NCBI GenBank assembly: GCA_028768545.1
Contig: CP054838.1
Location: forward strand, 4,771,001 to 4,835,000
Source: Desulfobacter sp.
GTDB lineage: Bacteria > Desulfobacterota > Desulfobacteria > Desulfobacterales > Desulfobacteraceae
Direction: 5' to 3'
DNA length: 64,000 bases
The position numbers and the translations under genes were made by a program. The notes below the pieces were generated by a model. That model had not been told where the DNA came from. It did not search any database and saw only the letters and a program-made list of their open reading frames with translations. How positions within the stretch are numbered: the stretch's first letter is position 1; each line of letters opens with the position of its first letter. Positions 46,954 to 55,429 of the stretch are shown here, piece by piece.

Positions 46954-47865
46954 TTAAGCCTTTACCAGATCCCGGATTTGTGACCTGACCACCGTGTAAT
47001 CGCTCTTGTGTTTGCACAGGGTATTTAAGGTGAGATCCAGAATCTCAGGGGTCAGACTCTGTTTTTTGAGAATCATCAAGGATTTTGCCCAGTCAATGGT
47101 TTCTGAAATACAGGGTTTTTTCTTAAGATCCAGTTCCCGGATGGCGGCCACGGTTTCCACCACCTGGTTTAAAAGCCGCTCTCCGATTTTGGGCAGTTTT
47201 TTGGCCACAATCTCTTTTTCGGTTTCCATGTCTGGATAATCAATATAAATATGGATGCATCTTCTTTTCAGGGCATCGCTCATATCCCTGTAATTGTTGG
47301 AGGTCAGAAAAACAAAGGGCTGGGTCCTGGCCTGGATGGTGCCGATTTCAGGGATGGTGACCTGGAAATCTGAAAGCAATTCCAAAAGAAAGGCTTCAAA
47401 CTCGGGATCGGATTTGTCAATTTCATCCACCAGCAACACCACCGGGGTTTTTGAAGAAATGGCTGCCAGCAGAGGCCGGGTCTGGATAAACCGGTCTGAA
47501 AAAAAGGCATCCTCGTGTCGGGCAATCTCGTCAACGGCCCGGGCCAGGCTTGAAGAGGCAGAAACCACCTCATTTATCTTTTCCTTGAGCATCTGGGTGT
47601 AGAGCAATTGCTTGGCATAGGCCCATTCATAGAGCGCCTTGGATTCATCCAGCCCTTCATAACATTGGAGCCGTATCATCTCCCGGTCCAGGCAAAGCCC
47701 AACGCTTTTGGCCAGCTCTGTTTTTCCCACGCCGGCAGGACCCTCCACCAGCACGGTTTTTTTTGCTTCCTGGGCCAGATAAATAATGGTGGCAATCTCC
47801 CTGGACGGAATATACCCCGAAGCCTCCAGCCGCCTATGAACATCCGACACACCCTTGAACATCAT
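46954..47865 (-). CDS. MoxR-family AAA+ ATPase
   Basis: 303 residues with Walker A GPAGVGKTELAKS, Walker B VVLLVDEIDKSD, sensor 1 FLTSNNYRDMSD, and the arginine finger in ALKRRCIH. Cytosolic chaperone-like ATPase; it is the first gene of the MoxR-VWA-dehydrogenase unit. It lies 135 bases downstream of the last translocon gene on the same strand, so it might be transcribed with it. Confidence 0.93.
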   Translation of the reverse strand: MMFKGVSDVHRRLEASGYIPSREIATIIYLAQEAKKTVLVEGPAGVGKTELAKSVGLCLDREMIRLQCYEGLDESKALYEWAYAKQLLYTQMLKEKINEVVSASSSLARAVDEIARHEDAFFSDRFIQTRPLLAAISSKTPVVLLVDEIDKSDPEFEAFLLELLSDFQVTIPEIGTIQARTQPFVFLTSNNYRDMSDALKRRCIHIYIDYPDMETEKEIVAKKLPKIGERLLNQVVETVAAIRELDLKKKPCISETIDWAKSLMILKKQSLTPEILDLTLNTLCKHKSDYTVVRSQIRDLVKA

Positions 47866-48000
47866 TTTTTATTCCCTTCGCCTGTTTACCATTCTAAAAC
47901 GCATTAGATACCAATTATGGGAATAAAGGGCAAGAATATGATTTTTTGTATGGGGTTAAACAATAAATATGCCCAATCCCCATAATCTTCATTACAATTT

Positions 48001-48921
48001 TCAGGCCCGGCCGATGGTGGTCATTGTCTGGTAATCGGTCTGGCTCATGGACTGGAGCATATTGATCAAATTAGAGATCAGATCACCGACTTTTTGTCTC
48101 ATTTTATCGGCCAGCTCCTTGTTGGCCTGGGCCACCTGGGACTCTCCGTCAAGCTCTGCAATGTGGGCATCGATATGTCCTGTGGCCAGACCGGCAACGG
48201 CGTTGACCCCGCCTGAAAAACCGCCTGCAATGGTGTTGTAGGCACCAGACTGACCGCCGTAAGCCTGGGCCAGGCTGCTGTTCCCCGCCTTTGCCGCATT
48301 AAGGCCCTTGGCCCCGGCACCCATGCCCTTGGCCCCGCCATAGATCTGTATACCGGCAGAAATAGCGCCTGCGGCAAAACTCACCCATGCCTTGGTGCGG
48401 AGATCGCCTGCCTTTTCCTTGGCAATCTCCATAATCTCATACCTTTGCTTGCACCCTTCCAAAAGCTGATTGGCCGACTCTTCCCCGGCCATCTCAATCA
48501 TCAAGAGATATAGCATGGCAAGCATTTTTTTTACGGAGACCTCAGACGTATTTTCATCGGAAAGAACAAAACTGACCGGGTCCGTAAGAATCTCTTTGAT
48601 ATTCTCACCGGTCAGGCCGGTATCTGTTGTAAAATCATCCCAGGCGGCTTTCATCGCTGAAATCTCACTGGCGTCCGAGGTTACCCCGTGGTCGGTATTG
48701 ATGGTATTGACCGCCGCTTCCATGATCTCTTTCATGGATGCGTCCGGATTTGCCTTTATTGCATCATCAATGGCTTTCCCCACCTCTTCCCGGCTGACAC
48801 CTTCGGGCACGGCATCCATGATGGAATCCATAACCTTGTCCAATGCCTGATCATCACTGCGAGTTCCCGTGGTTTCTGTATAAAACTGGATATTGCCCAA
48901 ATTAACGCCCATATCACTCAT
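48001..48921 (-). CDS. Putative type III secretion translocator, small hydrophobic subunit (SctB-like)
   Basis: 306 residues without signal peptide. One central hydrophobic, Gly/Ala-rich stretch (WVSFAAGAISAGIQIYGGAKGMGAG, about 180-205) is followed by a second weak one, then amphipathic C-terminal helices (DKMRQKVGDLISNLINMLQSM). This is the plan of YopD/EspB/SseD-type translocators, which insert in the host membrane as part of the pore. It is 17 bases after the larger translocator gene. The assignment depends on pattern and context rather than on a conserved motif. Confidence 0.65.
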   Translation of the reverse strand: MSDMGVNLGNIQFYTETTGTRSDDQALDKVMDSIMDAVPEGVSREEVGKAIDDAIKANPDASMKEIMEAAVNTINTDHGVTSDASEISAMKAAWDDFTTDTGLTGENIKEILTDPVSFVLSDENTSEVSVKKMLAMLYLLMIEMAGEESANQLLEGCKQRYEIMEIAKEKAGDLRTKAWVSFAAGAISAGIQIYGGAKGMGAGAKGLNAAKAGNSSLAQAYGGQSGAYNTIAGGFSGGVNAVAGLATGHIDAHIAELDGESQVAQANKELADKMRQKVGDLISNLINMLQSMSQTDYQTMTTIGRA

Positions 48922-48938
48922 AATCTATATCTCCTGAT

Positions 48939-50147
48939 TTATGCTTTATTCAAATTTAAAGAGGCATTTAACTCTAAAGACTCAAGGGTGAGGTCCATGG
49001 AATCGGCAACATTTCCCCTCATGGCATCAAATATGATGCTCAACACCCTGGCGGCCAGTTCTTCGACCATTTCCTGGGCATCCCCCATCTTATCGATCAG
49101 GGCCTGAAGTTCAAGCAGGGCGGCCTGGGCCAGGGCCAGGTCAAGGTTAATGCCGGCACTGGCACCGCTGATGATCCCGTTGGCAATCGAGCATCCCGAA
49201 GTCACCATGTTCATGCCGCTTGTGAGCGCGCCAGCCGTGCCTGTGAGCCCGGACAGAGCCGAAGTCGTGCCAAATGAACAGATGGCAGCGGTCGCGGCCA
49301 GGGCAAGGTTGATTCCAATACTTGTATACATGCCCACTTTTTCTTCATCCACATCACCGCCGTAGGCATTGATCAGCTTGGCAACGCCTTTTCCCACCTC
49401 GGCAAAAAGATCAAGTTCCTCCCCGCATTGCTTGGCAATGGATGAGACCACCATGTTGGCAGCCATGACCGTCAGGGCGGTTGCGGCCACACAAAGGGCA
49501 ATGCCGGCCGCCGTGCCCACGCCGGATGCAATGGCGACCGCAGCAACGGTCCAGGCTACAGCCGCACCAACACAGGCGGCAATGGTGCCGGCCCAGTTTT
49601 TAATGGTGTCAAACATTTTTGCAAACCCGGATTTATTGAGCACCTTGACCCGCTCATCCACCCAGTTCTCATACTCGTCTGTTTGAAGGTCCTTGTTTAT
49701 CTTTGTATTTTTACTGGTTTCTTCTGCCACGGCATCTTCCAGCTCTCCTTGAAGGGTATGCCACAAGAGCATGAGAAATTCGCGGCTGTCGCCTTCAGGC
49801 CCGTTAGGCCCGTATTCTGTGATCACTTTGGCAAGATCGGCAGGTGAAAGCTTGACCGTGTCGGAAAATTCTTCCCATTCAGTGATGATCTTATTGGTTT
49901 CTTCAGCCGTTATTTCAGCGCTGAACACCTGGGCAATATGGCTGACAAATTTGCGCGGATCAATTAAATCCATTTTTTTTTCCGGATTTTCCGCCAAAAA
50001 TGCCGTAATGGCCTGCTCTATGTCCAGTTCAGTCTGATCCGGAAACATATGTTTTAACTCGTTAACAACATCTGAATATTCAGATTGAAACTGCATATAT
50101 TGTTCTACACTACCTGTACTTCCGGCTCCGCCGACACCTTCAGCCAT
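48939..50147 (-). CDS. Putative type III secretion translocator, large hydrophobic subunit (SctE-like)
   Basis: 402 residues. A helical N-terminal region is followed by two hydrophobic blocks (TIAACVGAAVAWTVAAVAI, about 187-215, extended by ALCVAATALTVMAANMVV, and INLALAATAAICSFGTTS, about 285-305) and a helical C-terminus. Layout, length and composition fit the YopB/EspD/IpaB family, which forms the pore with the smaller subunit. No signal peptide, as expected for type III substrates. Its chaperone is probably one of the two TPR genes upstream, the nearer being 28 bases away. Confidence 0.7.
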   Translation of the reverse strand: MAEGVGGAGSTGSVEQYMQFQSEYSDVVNELKHMFPDQTELDIEQAITAFLAENPEKKMDLIDPRKFVSHIAQVFSAEITAEETNKIITEWEEFSDTVKLSPADLAKVITEYGPNGPEGDSREFLMLLWHTLQGELEDAVAEETSKNTKINKDLQTDEYENWVDERVKVLNKSGFAKMFDTIKNWAGTIAACVGAAVAWTVAAVAIASGVGTAAGIALCVAATALTVMAANMVVSSIAKQCGEELDLFAEVGKGVAKLINAYGGDVDEEKVGMYTSIGINLALAATAAICSFGTTSALSGLTGTAGALTSGMNMVTSGCSIANGIISGASAGINLDLALAQAALLELQALIDKMGDAQEMVEELAARVLSIIFDAMRGNVADSMDLTLESLELNASLNLNKA

Positions 50148-50175
50148 GGTTCTTTTCTCCTTTAATGATATGCGT

Positions 50176-50676
50176 TCAGGAATTCAACAGCTCAAGCATC
50201 TTTTTTGATCTTTCAACATAGGCCATCTGGTGGATATCCATTTCTTTTGTTCTTAAATTGAATTCAACCGCCATTTCAAACATAAAAATGGCCCGGCCCT
50301 TATCCCCCATACCGAAAAAACACTTGCCCATCCTGTAATAAAGCTGGGGCGAGGCCTTTTTTGCTGCGGCAAGTTTATAGATGGAAATGGCCTGGATAAA
50401 TTTTTCCTGGGCTTCAAACGTTGCCCCAAGCCCTGTCTGAAAACACTCATCTTTGATATCAAAAATAAAAAGGGAGGTAAAAAGGTCCTCTGCCTCTTGA
50501 TAATTTTCAAGGGAAAAGGCATCAAAGGCTTTTTTGTAAACAGGGCCAAGGGTATTTTTATCCATATTAAAAAGCTCAGGCAGCAAGGGCGCGGCATCCA
50601 AATATGCCCGTGCATCCTGTTTTACAAAATCCCACTCTTCTAAAAGTTCTTCTTTGCTGGTACCTTGGTCTTTCAA
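50176..50676 (-). CDS. LcrH/SycD-type TPR chaperone 1
   Basis: 166 residues with about three TPR units: AFDAFSLENYQEAEDLF, TGLGATFEAQEKFIQAISIYKLAA and LYYRMGKCFFGMGDKGRAIFMFE. Class II type III chaperones of this length bind the translocators in the cytosol and keep them soluble. Adjacent to the large translocator. 145 bases separate it from the second chaperone. Confidence 0.85.
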   Translation of the reverse strand: MKDQGTSKEELLEEWDFVKQDARAYLDAAPLLPELFNMDKNTLGPVYKKAFDAFSLENYQEAEDLFTSLFIFDIKDECFQTGLGATFEAQEKFIQAISIYKLAAAKKASPQLYYRMGKCFFGMGDKGRAIFMFEMAVEFNLRTKEMDIHQMAYVERSKKMLELLNS

Positions 50677-50821
50677 TTGTATCTATCCTTATTTTGTATG
50701 TGAAAAAATCATACCTGCTGTTTCATTTTTTGTTGCGGACACCCCAAAAAAACCGGGCAGCCCGTGGCAGGCGACCAAAACACTCCGGTCCAAAAGACCT
50801 GGTAAAACAGGTCAGAGAGTT

Positions 50822-51322
50822 TCAGGACAAGGCTTTTAAAATATTTTTTGCCTTTTGAATATACTTTCTCTTTTCACTCGAACATCTCTTTTCATCACAA
50901 TCTTGGGCCAGCTGAAACATTTTTACAGCCTCCTGCTTTTTTCCCATATTCATCAGACAATGGCCCGCCCGAAAAGGAGCAACAGGGTCCTGGAAATTGG
51001 CCATCATCACTGCCACATAGGCGGTGGCGGCCAGGGCAAAATCTTTTTTCCCTTCAAGGGCACCTGCCAGGCCCAAAAGGGCCCTCATGTCCTTATTGTT
51101 GACCACAAGAATCGCCTGGAACAGTAGGGCGGCCTTTTTATAATCCTCAAGGCTCAGGGCATTTTGAGCCTTTACAAATGTGTCCTCGATTTCTTCTTTG
51201 GAAATCTTTGTGACCTGGGCAATGGTTTTTCGCCCGTATAAAATGTCGTCCACATACTGGGCCGCATTTTTAAACTCTTTGAGCATCTCTTTTTCTGTAA
51301 ATTCCGGCATTGATGTATTCAT
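50822..51322 (-). CDS. LcrH/SycD-type TPR chaperone 2
   Basis: 166 residues, same length and repeat layout as the previous gene: AQNALSLEDYKKAALLFQAIL, LLGLAGALEGKKDFALAATAY, and APFRAGHCLMNMGKKQEAVKMF, which is close to the typical SycD third repeat. Two paralogous chaperones suggest one per translocator, or one for the tip-like protein. It follows the interrupted gene without spacing. Confidence 0.88.
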   Translation of the reverse strand: MNTSMPEFTEKEMLKEFKNAAQYVDDILYGRKTIAQVTKISKEEIEDTFVKAQNALSLEDYKKAALLFQAILVVNNKDMRALLGLAGALEGKKDFALAATAYVAVMMANFQDPVAPFRAGHCLMNMGKKQEAVKMFQLAQDCDEKRCSSEKRKYIQKAKNILKALS

Positions 51323-51815
51323 TTATCCTCCTGCTTGTTTTCCCAGGGTTCCTAACAGATCTGTCAAATTACTCACGGCATTGGCAGCCATGAACTCGGC
51401 TTCCCCGGAATCCTTGACCGCCATATCCATGTCTGTGGATATGGCCTGAAGTTCGGTTGAAAGTATGTCTTTTTTCTGGCTGATGGCATCGATACAGGTT
51501 TGGGCCTGGTCCTCCCCGACCTCGTACTTTTTGTCCTTTTTTTCTACAATATCGCTGAACCTTTTGCCCGTACCCGTTAAAACCTTATCCATCCCGTCCC
51601 TGAACGCTTTATCTGCTGTTGGCGGGCTGTCACCCTTACCGTCTGCTGCGGCAGCCTCTGATTTTAAAACATGGGCAGCTTCGGAAAGCTCGAGGGTATC
51701 TTTATATTCTTTGTGTTTATCCTTATACCTAACAAGGGTATCTGCCATTGTCTGGGACTGCTGGCCGGCAAAAAAGGATGCCACCACGGCAAAGGCTTCC
51801 AAAGGCGAATTTGTC
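51323..51815 (-). pseudogene. 3' part of tip/filament-like secreted protein split by IS256
   Basis: This carries residues about 39-199 of a helical protein: SPLEAFAVVASFFAGQQSQ, then long coiled-coil segments, ending SNLTDLLGTLGKQAGG. The general plan (helical, no signal peptide, coiled-coil C-terminus, upstream of a chaperone and translocators) resembles EspA/SseB-type tip or filament proteins, but no diagnostic motif is seen. The first 38 residues lie at 53267-53381. The repaired gene is exactly 200 codons. Confidence 0.65.
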
Positions 51816-53266
51816 GAGGGCGTTCAAAATTCTGTGTCAGTTAAATGAAAGCTGATATACTCAGCTAAATAAGGAGAACTGACATGACCGAAGAAAACAC
51901 CGAATTTGATTTTCAAAAAGCCCTTAAAGGCATCCAGGAAGGTAAACCCTTCACAGGTAAGGGCGGCGTCCTTACATCATTAATCAAAAATCTTGCTGAA
52001 GCTGCTCTTGAAGGAGAGTTGGAGTCCCATCTCGGGCAGGAAGTTTCTGCCAACCGCCGTAATGGAAAAAGCAAAAAGACCATTAAATCCCTGGATAGTA
52101 AATTTGAGCTGGAAACCCCGCGTGACAGGGCCGGAACCTTCTCTCCACAGATCGTCAAAAAACATCAGACAACGCTCAGCGATGAAATTGAAAGAAAGAT
52201 AATAGCCCTTTACGGCCTGGGCATGAGTTATAATGATATGGCTTCCCATTTACAGGAAATCTATGGACTTGAGATTTCAAATGCCACTCTGAGCACCATT
52301 ACCGATAAAATCATCCATACCGTCAAAGAATGGCAGGCCAGGCCGTTGGAAAATGTGTACCCAATCGTATGGCTTGATGCCATACATTATAAAGTACGAG
52401 AAAACGGAAAGGTCGGCAGCAAAGCCGTTTACACAATTCTTGGGGTGAATATCGAGGGCCGCAAAGAGGTTCTTGGGCTGTACATATCCGAGAATGAGGG
52501 TGCGAACTTCTGGCTGCAGGTGTTAACAGACCTTTCAAACCGAGGGGTAAAAGATATCCTGATTGCCTGTGTTGATGGTCTAAAAGGTTTTCCCGAGGCC
52601 ATTGAGACCATATTCCCGGACACAGAAGTTCAACTCTGCGTAGTCCACCAGATCCGAAATTCATTGAAATACGTTGGTTCCAAAAATAAAAAGGAATTTA
52701 TGGCAGATCTAAAACGTGTTTATAAAGCGGTCAATAAGGATCTGGCCGAAGAAGAACTGGATATCTTGGAAAATAAATGGAATGACAAATACCCGATTGT
52801 GATAAAATCCTGGCGGAACAACTGGGAACGCCTCAGTCATTTCTTTAAATATCCAGAAGAGATTCGACGGATAATATACACCACAAATACCATTGAGGCT
52901 GTGCATCGACAGTTTCGAAAACTGACCAAAACAAAGGGATCATTCCCGAACCAGGACAGCCTGTTAAAGCTGCTTTACATGGGGATCCAGAACGCCAGTA
53001 AAAAATGGACAATGCCGATTCAAAATTGGTCACTGACAATTTCCCAGTTGGCAATTTTCTTTGAAGGCCGGCTGGATAAAGAGCTGGGAATTTGATAGGG
53101 ATTTATTTACAGATGGAAAAGATGGTTCCAGGAACTCCACTCCAGCAAAAGTCAACTCCTCCGACGTGGCTGATTGAAGGCCCATTCTCGGACCTGACTT
53201 TTACTTCCGCTGGCGCTGAGGCAGATCCGAGAACCGAAACCGTGACACAGAATTCTGAACATTCCC
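51816..53266 (+). mobile_element. IS256-family insertion sequence, copy 3
   Basis: 1451 bp, ends as in the other copies (GAGGGCGTTC start, complement of GGGAATGTTC end). Flanked by a perfect 8-base duplication AATTTGTC at 51808-51815 and 53267-53274. It lies opposite in orientation to the gene it interrupts. The only one of the three copies with an unaltered duplication, so it is probably the youngest. Confidence 0.95.
51884..53095 (+). CDS. IS256-family transposase, copy 3
   Basis: 403 residues, intact DDE triad. It differs from copy 2 at the SLDSKFELE region and by few other residues. Downstream it carries the same readable tail (from TTG 53092) that continues out of the element. Confidence 0.95.
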   Translation: MTEENTEFDFQKALKGIQEGKPFTGKGGVLTSLIKNLAEAALEGELESHLGQEVSANRRNGKSKKTIKSLDSKFELETPRDRAGTFSPQIVKKHQTTLSDEIERKIIALYGLGMSYNDMASHLQEIYGLEISNATLSTITDKIIHTVKEWQARPLENVYPIVWLDAIHYKVRENGKVGSKAVYTILGVNIEGRKEVLGLYISENEGANFWLQVLTDLSNRGVKDILIACVDGLKGFPEAIETIFPDTEVQLCVVHQIRNSLKYVGSKNKKEFMADLKRVYKAVNKDLAEEELDILENKWNDKYPIVIKSWRNNWERLSHFFKYPEEIRRIIYTTNTIEAVHRQFRKLTKTKGSFPNQDSLLKLLYMGIQNASKKWTMPIQNWSLTISQLAIFFEGRLDKELGI

Positions 53267-53381
53267 AATTTGTCAGGTTACCCACTTTTTTTGCGGTCCA
53301 ACTTTCTTCCCCGACATTTCCAAGCTTGCCCTCTTTATGGGCCGTAACCAATACGCCTGTCACTCCAATAGGGTCAGTCAT
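53267..53381 (-). pseudogene. 5' part of tip/filament-like secreted protein split by IS256
   Basis: Starts at ATG 53381 (AGGAAA upstream, 11 bases after the preceding gene) and encodes MTDPIGVTGVLVTAHKEGK through KKVGNLTN, where the element enters. Native codons continue with SPLEAF at 51807. Confidence 0.75.
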
Positions 53382-53392
53382 GAGATAATTTC

Positions 53393-53773
53393 CTATAGGT
53401 CTATTCGTAAACGTTTCTTTTTGGCCAATGAAGGCTGCTCTTGTTTTTCAGGGGCCTGGTTTTGCTGCTTTGGCAAAAAAGGTTCAAGGAATTTTAAGGT
53501 CTTGGGCAGAGGGTTTGTCCCCTTCTTGCTCACCTGGGTTATGAACATTTCAACACCCTCTTTGTTCAAATCTCCTTTTTGAATCTGTTTTTCAAGGTCA
53601 GCAGGAGAGAGACCCAATTGATCAAGGTTGCGTTTATGCTGATCTTGTATTGCCTCAGCCCGTTTGGAAAATTGTTCCAGCCTTTTATCAAGCCCCAGTT
53701 GTTCTTTTTTTATTTTTTCAACTTCAACTCTGGCCTTGTTGATGATCTCCATCACCCTTACGGTCATTGCCAT
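53393..53773 (-). CDS. Small coiled-coil protein heading the translocon operon
   Basis: 126 residues, highly charged, a long helix in the first half (ARVEVEKIKKEQLGLDKRLEQFSKRAE broken near residue 45) and a basic, proline-containing C-terminus ending AKKKRLRIDL. I do not recognise the family. Its position, 11 bases before the tip-like gene, suggests a role in the same system, such as regulator, chaperone or small secreted factor. Confidence 0.6.
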   Translation of the reverse strand: MAMTVRVMEIINKARVEVEKIKKEQLGLDKRLEQFSKRAEAIQDQHKRNLDQLGLSPADLEKQIQKGDLNKEGVEMFITQVSKKGTNPLPKTLKFLEPFLPKQQNQAPEKQEQPSLAKKKRLRIDL

Positions 53774-54015
53774 GGCATTATTTCCCTATGAATTTGTGTA
53801 AAACTCGGTGCAGACCTTGACATATTCCTATGACCGTAATCCATTAATCTGTCCGGTCACCTGTATCCTGTCAGACAACGAAAGGTCCTGTTTCTGCCCT
53901 GTTCAAAAAATCTACAACCGCTGTTACTATCTCATAAAATATGGGCGTCCGCAAACTGCGGCCGTCAAATTATTGCCTCTGCCTCTCTTTTTTAAACAAA
54001 GGCGGTTCATTCGTT

Positions 54016-55000
54016 TTAAAGATCTGCCCCGCCGCTGACCCGGTCCCGTCCCTTTGCCTTGGAAAGGTAAAGGGCCTGATCCGCCACTTTCATCACCCCT
54101 TCAAGTGAATCTGCGTGAACTGGAAACGCCACCACCCCTAAAGAGGCGGTCAAAGGACCGAGATTATAGCCTTTCCATACAAGCTCAAGGCCTTTAATTT
54201 TCTCTCTCAACTGCTCTGCCCGCGCAAGATAATTTGTGTATTCCCCAGTGCCCAGCAGAATAAAAAATTCCCCCCCCCAAAAACCTGCAGACAACATCCT
54301 CAGACCTGACCTCGGCCTTGAGCAGGGCCGCAACCCTTTTCAGGACTTCATCCCCGGCGTCATGGCCAAACCGGTCATTGATCCGTTTAAAATAATCAAG
54401 ATCCACCATAATCATGCCCAGACTGGCTTTGGACCGTTTTGCCTTTTTAATTTCACGGGCCAGCACATCCCCCATATACCGCCGGTTGTACAGGCTGGTC
54501 AAAGGATCCATGATGGTCAACTCACGCAGTTTTCTTTTGAGCCGAATATTGGATATGGCCATGGAAAGATATTCGGTTGTGATAAAGGCAAGCCCCTTGC
54601 ACCTTGACGACAAGGCGTCTTGTTGAGTTCCGTGCAGGCAAAACAGGCCGAAGGCGTCTTTGGCCTGGCGAAAAGGGGTACACAAGCCTCCGCAGCCGCA
54701 ATCAATACAAGCCTTTTTTTGAGACTCAAACACATCCACAGCCGTTCCCTCCAAGAGCGCGGAACAATCTTTTACAGGAAAATCATTTCCAGCATCCTCT
54801 TTTTCGGGCCAGGCAAATACGGAAACAAGCTGGCCGGAGCGTTCATCGTTGAGAAACACCCGTCCTTGGGTACGGGGAAAGAGCCGGGGCAGGTACCAGT
54901 AAATCACCTCAATAATTTCACCTTCCCCTTCACAACTCTGGAGCAGCATGGCCAGTCCGGATAATAGTGTCAGCTTATCTGAATCTTGATTTAGGCTCAC
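54016..55000 (-). pseudogene. GAF-GGDEF diguanylate cyclase, frameshifted in the signature motif
   Basis: The N-terminal part (from ATG 55000) has a GAF-like domain with a Cys-rich insert (ACIDCGCGGLCTPF) and then the start of a GGDEF domain (LTIMDPLTSLYNRRYM, MVDLDYFKRINDRFGHDAGDEVL). At the signature motif the frame is lost in a run of nine C on the plus strand (54270-54278). The second frame reads GGEFFILLGTGEY and continues to KAKGRDRVSGGADL. The span is one base over a multiple of three. Even after repair the motif would read near GGGEF, lacking the usual acidic residue, so catalysis is doubtful. Confidence 0.8.
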
Positions 55001-55022
55001 TTTAGTCCCTCGTATTTAAAGG

Positions 55023-55422
55023 TTATAAAACCAAACGCAGCACATTGTTGTTATCCTCTCTTAAATAGATCACATCTGCGGAAAGCTGTTTGACAAAAAA
55101 GATGCCCAGACCGCCGGGGTCCCGTTCATCCAAAGGTGCATCCACATCCGGGTCAGCCATCTCAAGGGGGTTAAATTTTTTTCCATTGTCACGGATTTCA
55201 ATTTCAAAACCATTTTTTTTATCTTCAACGCCCACGCGTAATAAATCCGTTTTCCAGGTCTGAAAAGGCGTAATTAACTATATTGATAACCACCTCTTCT
55301 AAAATCAATTCAATTTGGCCCGACTTTTCCGGGGTTTGAAACGCCATGGGCAGGGCGCTTGAAACATAGGTCTGAATTTTTCGAATCGCCTCAAGCTCGG
55401 GCAAAAAAGTTTTTTGTTTCAT
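55023..55422 (-). pseudogene. RsbW-like HATPase (anti-sigma factor type), frameshifted
   Basis: Frame one from ATG 55422 has IELILEEVVINIVNYAF, the N-box of serine-kinase-like HATPases. Frame two continues VGVEDKKNGFEIEIRDNGKKFNPLE and GGLGIFFVKQLSADVIY, the G1 and G2 boxes. Removing one T from GGATTTATT (plus 55243-55245) joins them as NGLLRVGVED. The total of 400 bases is one over a multiple of three. It sits between the periplasmic binding protein and the GGDEF protein, so a signalling module is likely. Confidence 0.8.
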
Positions 55423-55429
55423 TTGATTT

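Noticed and set aside
47945..47999. TATGGGG/CCCCATA hairpin after the small translocator gene
   Set aside because: Loop of about 22 bases and no U run; termination is not supported.
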